From NCBI RefSeq assembly GCF_025628885.1, contig NZ_JAOTIF010000037.1:1-43406 (forward strand): a stretch of DNA of 43,406 nucleotides, read 5' to 3'. The DNA is from Paraflavisolibacter caeni. GTDB taxonomy: Bacteria; Bacteroidota; Bacteroidia; Chitinophagales; Chitinophagaceae. The translations under genes were made by a program, and so were the position numbers. Positions 34,267 to 41,589 of the stretch are shown in pieces (the stretch's first letter is position 1; each line of letters begins with the position of its first letter). The notes beneath the pieces are model-generated. The model was not told the origin of the DNA, ran no database searches, and worked only from the letters and a program-made list of their open reading frames with translations.

Positions 34267-34302
34267 AAATACCGGACAATACTATGATTGCCGGTATTTT
34301 TT
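34267..34302. terminator. Bidirectional terminator between convergent genes
   Basis: AAATACCGG (34267-34275) pairs with CCGGTATTT (34291-34299), with an inner CAAT/ATTG pairing and a 6-base loop. Six T follow on the plus strand and TTTCTTTTT on the minus strand, so it can end both the small plus-strand gene and the NagB fusion gene. Confidence 0.88.
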
Positions 34303-34328
34303 GTTTGGTTGCTTGCTTTCCTGCTTAT

Positions 34329-36251
34329 TTAAAACCGCCACCTTACAAAAGCTTCCATAGCCTCATACTCTGCCAATCCTAATTTATTGTACATTTCGGC
34401 TGTTGCCCTGTTCCTGTCTTCTGCCCTCTGCCAGAATTCACGGTTATCGCTGCCCTGGAAGACCACGCCATCTTTTTGAGACTGGTGTTTGAAGATGCCA
34501 TATCGTTTTTGTAACACTTGGTCAGGACTCATCGGCACTGCCATTTCAATCAGGTCGATATCCCACTCTGCCCATGCACCTTTATACAGCCATAGCCAGC
34601 AATCAGCCATATATTCTCTTTCCTTTAACTGTTTTACGGCTTCAAATATGCCATCCAAACACACCCGGTGGGTACCATGAGGATCGGCCAAATCACCAGC
34701 AGCATAGATCTGATGGGGCTGAATGGTATCTATCAGATCAGCTATAATGGCTATGTCTTCGCTTCCTATAGGTTTTTTATCAATAGTCCCGGTTTCATAG
34801 AAAGGCAGGTTGAGGAAATGAACTCTTTCCATAGGAACACCTACAAAACGGCAGGTGTTCTTTGCCTCACCTCTCCTGATCAACCCTTTTACATAACGAA
34901 GTGCCATCGTATCTGATTCCCCATCTTTTTTCACCTTTAAAAAAGTCTGGGCCAAATCATAAATAGCATCTGCTTTGGGGCTGTCAATACCGAACTGTCC
35001 GTTAAAATCTTTTATAAACTCAATAAAACGGAAAGCCTCATCATCAGCTACAGCTATATTGCCAGAAGTCTGGTAAGCAATATGCACTTCATGTCCCTGG
35101 TCCACCAACCGTTGAAAAGTACCTCCCATTGAAATAATATCATCGTCAGGATGGGGAGAAAAGATCAATACCCTTTTCTTTGCAGGTTCTGCTCTTTCCG
35201 GGCGGTTGCTGTCATCTGCATTAGGTTTGCCGCCGGGCCAACCAGTAATGGTGTGCTGCAACCAGTTAAACACTTCGATGTTAATGTCATAGGCCTTTCC
35301 ATATAAAGCTAACAGATTACTTAGACCATTTTCATTGTAGTCATTGTTGGTCAGCTTTAATATAGGTTTACCCAATGAAAGGGCAAGATAGGTCACTGCT
35401 TTTTTGATCATGCTGTTGTTCCATACAACTTCATCTGTCAGCCATGGAGCTTTCCTGCGGGTGAGTTCTGCTGCAGCAGCTTCATCCAAAACGATCACCG
35501 CATTTTGATGCCCCTGCAGGTAAGAAGCAGGCACAAACTCTGTTACCGGTCCTTCTACAGCTTGTTTAATGATACCAGCTTTTCTCTCTCCCCATGCCAG
35601 CAATACTATGCGTCTTGCTTTCATGATCGTGCCAACACCCATAGTGATCGCCTTGCGAGGCACCTGTGCTATGCCTGAAAAATCATTAACTGCATCCAGT
35701 CTTGTGGTTTGGTCCAACGTAATCAGGCGCGTGGCAGAACTGATGTGTGAGCCTGGCTCATTGAATCCTATGTGGCCATTACGGCCAATACCCAACAACT
35801 GGATATCAATACCGCCAAATGCTTCTATCTTTTTTTCATATTCTTCACAGTACATTTTCAGTAGCTCCTGTGGCGTATCACCCTGGGGGATAAAACAGTT
35901 CTTTTTATCAATATCAATATGATCGAACAGGTTTTCATCCATGAAACGTTTGTAACTCTGGAGCGCATCGGGCTGCAATGGATAATATTCATCCAAATTG
36001 AAGGCCACTACATTGTTGAAACTAAGCCCTTCATTGCGATGCAAACGAATCAATTCCTGATAAACTTTTTTTGGCGTTGATCCGGTCGCCAACCCCAAAA
36101 CAGCATATTCTCCTTTGTTTTGCTTTAACCTGATCACATCAGCGATCTCTTTGGAAACAGCTGTACATGCATCTGCCGCAGACTCATAAATTGTAGCAGG
36201 AATTTTTTCATAAGATACCAATCTATGAGGCACTAAAACTTCAGTAAGCAT
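34329..36251 (-). CDS. nagB: Glucosamine-6-phosphate deaminase fused to a PIG-L/LmbE-type deacetylase domain
   Basis: A 640-residue cytoplasmic protein. Residues 15-285 are a NagB domain that turns glucosamine-6-phosphate into fructose-6-phosphate and ammonia: VVAFNLDEYYPL (D87), GRNGHIGFNEPG (H160, E165) and the phosphate loop LATGSTPKK (55-62). Residues 358-640 form a PIG-L/LmbE domain with the zinc motif SPHPDDD (H367, D369, D370) and GDLADPHGTHRV near 532-543. PIG-L enzymes are N-deacetylases, so one chain may carry both deacetylation and deamination of amino sugars. This fused form is common in Bacteroidota. It lies after GH20 and GH109, whose products are N-acetylhexosamines. The deacetylase substrate is not shown. 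Confidence 0.93.
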   Translation of the reverse strand: MLTEVLVPHRLVSYEKIPATIYESAADACTAVSKEIADVIRLKQNKGEYAVLGLATGSTPKKVYQELIRLHRNEGLSFNNVVAFNLDEYYPLQPDALQSYKRFMDENLFDHIDIDKKNCFIPQGDTPQELLKMYCEEYEKKIEAFGGIDIQLLGIGRNGHIGFNEPGSHISSATRLITLDQTTRLDAVNDFSGIAQVPRKAITMGVGTIMKARRIVLLAWGERKAGIIKQAVEGPVTEFVPASYLQGHQNAVIVLDEAAAAELTRRKAPWLTDEVVWNNSMIKKAVTYLALSLGKPILKLTNNDYNENGLSNLLALYGKAYDINIEVFNWLQHTITGWPGGKPNADDSNRPERAEPAKKRVLIFSPHPDDDIISMGGTFQRLVDQGHEVHIAYQTSGNIAVADDEAFRFIEFIKDFNGQFGIDSPKADAIYDLAQTFLKVKKDGESDTMALRYVKGLIRRGEAKNTCRFVGVPMERVHFLNLPFYETGTIDKKPIGSEDIAIIADLIDTIQPHQIYAAGDLADPHGTHRVCLDGIFEAVKQLKEREYMADCWLWLYKGAWAEWDIDLIEMAVPMSPDQVLQKRYGIFKHQSQKDGVVFQGSDNREFWQRAEDRNRATAEMYNKLGLAEYEAMEAFVRWRF

Positions 36252-36301
36252 AACTTCTATTTAAATATTTATAAGTTTTACCTGATAAAATATTGACAGA
36301 T

Positions 36302-38602
36302 TTATTGAATGACAATTTCATCAGCAAACAACCAGGCTGGTTTTCCGTCCCCGCTATGGCCCTTTGGACATGCATCCAGGATCTTCGCGGTTACACGGAT
36401 GAACTTCGCTTTTTGCTCAGGAAATACAGCTACAAAATCTTTGATCGTTGCCGCCTGCTCATTCACAGGAATGGTATTGTTGACAGTAGCCACCTCTGTA
36501 TAAGATTTGCCATCTGATGAGACCTCAAACTTTACATACTGTGGCATGAATATCCAGTCACGGTAATTCTGCAAACAGCCCAGGGAAATACGATAGATTG
36601 ATTGTTCACTGCCCAGATCGATGTTCGCCAACAGATCAGTGCCATTAAAGCCATGCCAGTACTTGCCGACAGCCAGGGTGCCCCTGATGCCATCGGTTAA
36701 CGAGTTAGGACCATCTGCCATGTAATACCTGCTCATCTTACTGGCATAGGTTACATCCCTGCCATTTGCCTTATGCACCACAAAAGACTGCTGTGAGGGC
36801 TTTACTCCCATTACTTTTCCATCTTTTACGGTTACAGCTTTCAAAATCATGGAAGCATTGATCTGTACAGGTCCTTCATACTTAGTGCTTTGCTTTGTAG
36901 GTTCGCTGCCATTGGTAGTGTAATAGATATCGCTGTTCAAAGCTTCCGTGGACATTGTAGCCATCAGTTTGCCATTTTGGGAAAAAGGCTTAATGGTTAC
37001 TTTATAATCACCTTTGCTGTAATGCAATCCCTTTTGATCAAAGGCCCTGAAGTGAGATTGAAGGCGTTCATTAAAGCCCATCCAATCTTTAGCGCTTTTG
37101 GGACTCCATACCACCTCTGCCAGTGCCAGCATGCGCGGCAGTATCATGTATTCTACATGCTCGGCTGTTGTTACATATTCTGTCCATAAATTAGCCTGTG
37201 CGCCCAGCACATAACGAGCTTGTTGCTCATTCAATTCTGCAGGTATGGGCTCATAATCATACACTCTTTTTAATGTATTCATGCCACCAATAGCCATGGG
37301 CTCCCCTTCCGGGCCAGCTTGGTAGTGATCAAAATAACAGGGAGAACCTGGTGTCATCACCACATCATGATCCATCTTTGCAGCTTGAATGCCACCGGCT
37401 TCGCCACGCCAACTCATGACTGTTGCTTCCGGTGCCAAACCTCCTTCCAGTATTTCATCCCAACCGATCATCTTCCTGTTTTTGCTGATCAGGAATTTCT
37501 CCATGCGCTTGATGAAATAGCTTTGCAACTCTTCTTCATTTTTCAATCCTTCAGCCTTTATTCTTGCCTGGCAACGATCGCATTTCTTCCATGGGGTTTT
37601 GTCCACTTCATCGCCACCAATGTGAATGTATTTAGAAGGAAACAGGTTGATCACCTCTGTAAGTACGTCCTGAAGAAAAGTAAACACCTGGTCATTCCCT
37701 GCACAGTAATTGGATGACATGTTGGTATAGTTGCCACCTGTTAACGGCAGTTGCGACTGTTGTGTACAGCATAATTCAGGATAAGAAGCTATGGCAGAAG
37801 CCACGTGTCCCGGCATTTCGATCTCCGGTACAATGGTGATATTCCTCTGTGCAGCATATGCTATAATATCCCTGATTTGGTCCTGCGTATAGAAGCCACC
37901 GTAGGTGGCAGTTTCGCCAGCTTTGGCCTGTGGTCTATCTCCCCATACCTTGTCCAGTTTATCTACACGCCAGGCGCCTACCTCCGTCAGTTTAGGATAC
38001 TTCTTGATTTCGATGCGCCAGCCCTGGTCATCCACCAGGTGCCAGTGAAAAGTGTTCATCTTATAGGATGACATCAAATCAATATATTCCTTGATCAATT
38101 CAGGAGCAAAGAAGTGACGGCTTACATCCAGGTGCATGCCCCTCCACTTGAAACGAGGATAGTCCTCTATATTCATACAAGGCACCTGCAATTCAAAGTT
38201 CGTGCGGACTGCTGGCAGTGTCTGAAAAAGGGATTGCATCCCATAAACAATACCAGCTTTAGAATTCGCTGTGATCACAATAGAAGCAGGCGTTACCTGC
38301 AGCAGGTATCCTTCCTGCCCTATGCCATCAGTCTTTGCAATCTTTAATTCAATCGCTTTACTCTTAGCTCCGTTAACCGGTAAGATTTTTCCTGAAATAT
38401 TTTTGATATAGGAAGTAAAAAAAACTGCAGCTGCCTGCAGTTCTTTATTACCGGTTTTTACTTTGAGTGTAGTGTTGTTATCAATAACAAAACTGCCTGT
38501 TGCCATTTTGATGCTTACAGGTTGCGGTATAATGTTCGCCTGTTGTGCCCTTGAAATAAAAGGGAGCATGATCGCAATCAGCAGTATCAGTTTATTAACC
38601 AT
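36302..38602 (-). CDS. Beta-N-acetylhexosaminidase, GH20, with F5/8-type C-terminal domain
   Basis: A 766-residue secreted enzyme (signal peptide IMLPFISRAQ). Parts: GH20b domain (about 22-145), GH20 TIM barrel (about 148-500) with the catalytic pair D331-E332 in YIHIGGDEVDK, RGMHLDVSRHFF and FHWHLVDDQGWRIE; then a chitobiase C-terminal/Ig-like domain (about 540-620, YYTTNGSEPTKQSTKYEGP) and a discoidin-like F5/8 C domain (about 630-766). It removes terminal beta-GlcNAc or beta-GalNAc with substrate assistance from the N-acetyl group. It lies 50 bp before the NagB fusion gene and 37 bp after GH109, forming a hexosamine unit. Confidence 0.95.
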   Translation of the reverse strand: MVNKLILLIAIMLPFISRAQQANIIPQPVSIKMATGSFVIDNNTTLKVKTGNKELQAAAVFFTSYIKNISGKILPVNGAKSKAIELKIAKTDGIGQEGYLLQVTPASIVITANSKAGIVYGMQSLFQTLPAVRTNFELQVPCMNIEDYPRFKWRGMHLDVSRHFFAPELIKEYIDLMSSYKMNTFHWHLVDDQGWRIEIKKYPKLTEVGAWRVDKLDKVWGDRPQAKAGETATYGGFYTQDQIRDIIAYAAQRNITIVPEIEMPGHVASAIASYPELCCTQQSQLPLTGGNYTNMSSNYCAGNDQVFTFLQDVLTEVINLFPSKYIHIGGDEVDKTPWKKCDRCQARIKAEGLKNEEELQSYFIKRMEKFLISKNRKMIGWDEILEGGLAPEATVMSWRGEAGGIQAAKMDHDVVMTPGSPCYFDHYQAGPEGEPMAIGGMNTLKRVYDYEPIPAELNEQQARYVLGAQANLWTEYVTTAEHVEYMILPRMLALAEVVWSPKSAKDWMGFNERLQSHFRAFDQKGLHYSKGDYKVTIKPFSQNGKLMATMSTEALNSDIYYTTNGSEPTKQSTKYEGPVQINASMILKAVTVKDGKVMGVKPSQQSFVVHKANGRDVTYASKMSRYYMADGPNSLTDGIRGTLAVGKYWHGFNGTDLLANIDLGSEQSIYRISLGCLQNYRDWIFMPQYVKFEVSSDGKSYTEVATVNNTIPVNEQAATIKDFVAVFPEQKAKFIRVTAKILDACPKGHSGDGKPAWLFADEIVIQ

Positions 38603-38639
38603 GAAGCTTTTTTATATCTTTTGAATGCTTTTATATCCA

Positions 38640-40058
38640 TTAAATTTTTCTCACGCCGGTATTGCCACCGCCTTCCAATGTCAGGTTTACAGGCTTGTTG
38701 CTCTTCCATGCTCCCCTGGTAAAATCAGGCACATCAACAGTACGTGACCGTTTAGCAACGGATCTTTCACTTAAAGGCGCGATCGAGCTCCAAAGTGCGC
38801 CATCATATACATCCTGGTCTAAAGGCAAACCATTGCGTAAACAATCAATCAACCGCCAGTCCATGATAAAGTCCATTCCACCATGACCTCCTACCTTTTT
38901 AGCGATCTCTCCTACATGCTTCACAATGGGAGGAGTATACTGATCGTATAATGCCTTCATTTCCTCTTCTTTCAGCCACTCATGTCCAAAAGCGATGCGT
39001 TCAGGTGTTGGATATTTACTGGCCACACCTTTGGTACCGCTGATCAGATGGATCCGCGAGTACGGACGTGGAGTGGTCACATCATGTTGCACCATAATGG
39101 TTTTTCCTTTTTCGGTATGGATCAGCGTAGTGTTCATATCGCCGCGGAACTGCTTACCAGCAAACTCATTATAGAAAGGATCGGTTGCAGCTTTTTCATT
39201 TGCAATCTGTCCCATCATGAAATCATTTGTAGACATCGAAACCAGGTGCTCCATTTTATCGCCCCTGTTGATGTTGAGGCACTGAGCTATAGGGCCAAGA
39301 CCATGAGTAGGATACAGGTTGCCATTACGGTAGTTCTCTTTCAGCCGCCACATGTCTGCATAGCCATCCTTGCTGAAGTTCAGACTGCGCAGGTCATGGA
39401 TGTATGCCCCTTCAGCATGCACCAGTTCTCCAAACAGGCCATTGCGGGCCATGTTGAGGGTCAGCAGTTCAAAAAAATCGTAGCAGCAGTTTTCCAGCAT
39501 CATACAATGTTTGCGGGTCTTCTCTGAAGTTTCCACCAGTTCCCAGCATTCATCAAGTGTTTTGGCAATGGGCACTTCGCAGGCTGCGTGCTTGCCATGA
39601 TTCATGGCATAAACCGCCATGGGCGTATGCAGGCTCCAGGGCGTACAGATGTAAACAAGATCCAGGTCTTCATTTTCGATCATGGCTTTCCAACCATCAT
39701 TACCAGAATACTCCTTTGGCTTTTGAAAACCTCTTTTCTCCAGTCCAGCCTGTGCTTTGGTCACCCGGTCGGGGTATTTGTCGCAGAGCGCTTTAATCTC
39801 CAGGCCATCGATATAGGCAAGTCGTTGTACCGCATCTCCTCCGCGCTGGCCCAGGCCAATGATACCCACTCGAACTTTATCAATTTTAGGAGCAGCGTAG
39901 CCGCTCATATTGAAGCGTTGATTTGCAGAGGCCTTTTCATAAGCCCTTTGAAGAGCTCCATCTTCCTTATTTTCAGCAGCAATTGAAGGCAAACCAACTG
40001 CCAATGCTCCTGTTCCAAGTGTCAGGTTTCTGAGGAAATTTCTACGGTTCGAACTCAT
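38640..40058 (-). CDS. GH109-type alpha-N-acetylgalactosaminidase (Gfo/Idh/MocA fold)
   Basis: A 472-residue protein with a twin-arginine type leader (SSNRRNFLRNLTLGTGALAV), so exported folded with its cofactor. The NAD-binding motif GIIGLGQRGGDAV lies at about 65-77. The AACEVPIAKTLDE segment, WRLKENYRNGNLYPTHGLGP and KVGGHGGMDFIMDWRL match GH109 enzymes, which cleave alpha-linked GalNAc by an NAD-dependent redox/elimination mechanism. Not every member of this group is a proven hydrolase, so the substrate is likely but not certain. Upstream lies a 175-bp gap that probably holds the promoter for this gene and the GH20/NagB pair. Confidence 0.88.
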   Translation of the reverse strand: MSSNRRNFLRNLTLGTGALAVGLPSIAAENKEDGALQRAYEKASANQRFNMSGYAAPKIDKVRVGIIGLGQRGGDAVQRLAYIDGLEIKALCDKYPDRVTKAQAGLEKRGFQKPKEYSGNDGWKAMIENEDLDLVYICTPWSLHTPMAVYAMNHGKHAACEVPIAKTLDECWELVETSEKTRKHCMMLENCCYDFFELLTLNMARNGLFGELVHAEGAYIHDLRSLNFSKDGYADMWRLKENYRNGNLYPTHGLGPIAQCLNINRGDKMEHLVSMSTNDFMMGQIANEKAATDPFYNEFAGKQFRGDMNTTLIHTEKGKTIMVQHDVTTPRPYSRIHLISGTKGVASKYPTPERIAFGHEWLKEEEMKALYDQYTPPIVKHVGEIAKKVGGHGGMDFIMDWRLIDCLRNGLPLDQDVYDGALWSSIAPLSERSVAKRSRTVDVPDFTRGAWKSNKPVNLTLEGGGNTGVRKI

Positions 40059-40233
40059 TATAATTAGTATTTAGAAGTCAATCGTGTTTGTTGTGTGCGG
40101 TAATAGTAAAGCCAAGGCATTCAGGCCAGCTTATATAAGCGCCCTTAAAATTAGAGAACACAGCCCGTTTACCACTGCACAATCGTATGCGCAAAATTTA
40201 ATTCATTGTCCTATTTGTAACAGCACTATTTAG

Positions 40234-41589
40234 CTACGGCAGTTTTTCAAAAGTAATAACCGGTTGCTTTCCGGAATGAGGTCGCTCAAACCGGGTATCC
40301 AAAGGTGTATTCGTATTGAAAAAACCGCAATTACGGAGGTAAAAAGTATCTCCTTCCAATCCTCCTGCATAATCTTTCCGGTAACCAATGCGGGCAGTGT
40401 TATCACCAGTAAAGCGGGCTTTCGTTAATTCAAACCAATTTCCTTTTGCATCTCTTACCCATTGATTAGCAAATAATACTTTTCTGTTTATATTTCCCTG
40501 TTCAGGGATAAAGTTTTCCAAAAATGAATGCAAACGTTTTAAGTAAGTTGCGGCCTTAGGTCGACGGAAACTGGCAATTAGCATCCAACCTGCTTTTTCA
40601 GGATCAAAGAAGTAAGCCGTATAAATAGTATGGTCACTTCCATCAGGAACACCATGTAACAGAAAGCCATATGTAACACCTGCCTTCCAGTTAAAACGGA
40701 GATAACTTTGCCCACCTGATCCTTCATTACCAAATTCACCTGCATGTACTCCTTCCCCCTTTTTCAAGAGTTGTATTCTCTGATCCTCAGGAATTTGTTT
40801 CGGGTCGTTGGTACTATAAGGACTCCAAACAGAAAACAGAATTCTGCGTTCTGAGAGAGAATTCACCTGTATGCCAAAATATCCTTCCCCAAAGCCATTG
40901 GCCATATAATAAGATCCTATAACATCATTGTCTTTAGGAACGGTAACCTCATTATAAAACCACTCCACATCTGCATTTTCCGGAACAGTATAACTTAGGT
41001 GAACCGAAGGCCCCCTTCTTCCCCAATAATAAAAGTTTCCTTCATTATTCTTAACAAAACCCGTTTGCTCATTAATGGATGTACCGGAAAGTTTCAAGCT
41101 GAAAAGATCAGCAAAACGATCTCCTGTCCTGGTATTTCCCTTTAACGTAAACACAACATAACCTGTATCATTTATTGTCCATTCTCCTACATAAAAATCC
41201 TTTGGCTCTGAGCCTTGCAATTGAACATTTTTTGTTTGTCCCAAAGCCATGACAGAGATCTCACTTTTACCATCCGGCACGTTTCCGTTCAGCCAAAGCT
41301 TTACTTTACCTCGTTGGGTCACGCGCACATACGTGTTGAATTCCACCGCAGCATTTGTCCAATTGATAATACCATCGTTGCTAATGCTTCCACCCGCTTT
41401 TCCTGAAGATGAACACCATGTATTCCCTCCAAATGGTACAATAATTGAATTTTCTACTGGAATGCATCCAATACTTTGCTCCTTTATCAAGGAGCTATTT
41501 TGAGCACCAATAGTATGCAGCCAAAAGAAAAACAAAAGAGACAGCAAACTTTTTACTATCATTTGGCGGGCATCATTTTTCAATTTCAT
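40234..41589 (-). CDS. Secreted DUF5077/DUF3472-domain protein
   Basis: A protein of about 451 residues with a signal peptide (SLLSLLFFFWLHTIGAQ). The first half (about 35-160) resembles DUF5077, a carbohydrate-binding-like beta-sandwich, and the second (about 185-330) DUF3472 (NFYYWGRRGPSVHLSYTVP, SYYMANGFGEGYFGIQVNS, SVWSPYSTNDPKQIP). Both are frequent in polysaccharide loci, and no enzyme activity is established that I know of. I chose the ATG at 41587-41589 because it overlaps the upstream GH2 stop as ATGA, typical of translational coupling; a longer frame begins at 41607. It probably helps bind or present the galactoside substrate. Confidence 0.8.
   Translation of the reverse strand: MKLKNDARQMIVKSLLSLLFFFWLHTIGAQNSSLIKEQSIGCIPVENSIIVPFGGNTWCSSSGKAGGSISNDGIINWTNAAVEFNTYVRVTQRGKVKLWLNGNVPDGKSEISVMALGQTKNVQLQGSEPKDFYVGEWTINDTGYVVFTLKGNTRTGDRFADLFSLKLSGTSINEQTGFVKNNEGNFYYWGRRGPSVHLSYTVPENADVEWFYNEVTVPKDNDVIGSYYMANGFGEGYFGIQVNSLSERRILFSVWSPYSTNDPKQIPEDQRIQLLKKGEGVHAGEFGNEGSGGQSYLRFNWKAGVTYGFLLHGVPDGSDHTIYTAYFFDPEKAGWMLIASFRRPKAATYLKRLHSFLENFIPEQGNINRKVLFANQWVRDAKGNWFELTKARFTGDNTARIGYRKDYAGGLEGDTFYLRNCGFFNTNTPLDTRFERPHSGKQPVITFEKLP

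Noticed and set aside
35769-35789. Loss of a catalytic Asp in the NagB domain (GRNGH instead of a DGH motif)
   Set aside because: Asn at this place is common in NagB proteins of Gram-positive and Bacteroidota lineages, so it is not a sign of inactivation.
38982-39527. 181-codon plus-strand open frame inside GH109
   Set aside because: Antisense shadow of a well-conserved gene.
40129-40140. GCTTATATAAGC palindrome upstream of the GH109 gene
   Set aside because: AT-rich 12-bp palindromes are expected by chance and no second copy was seen.
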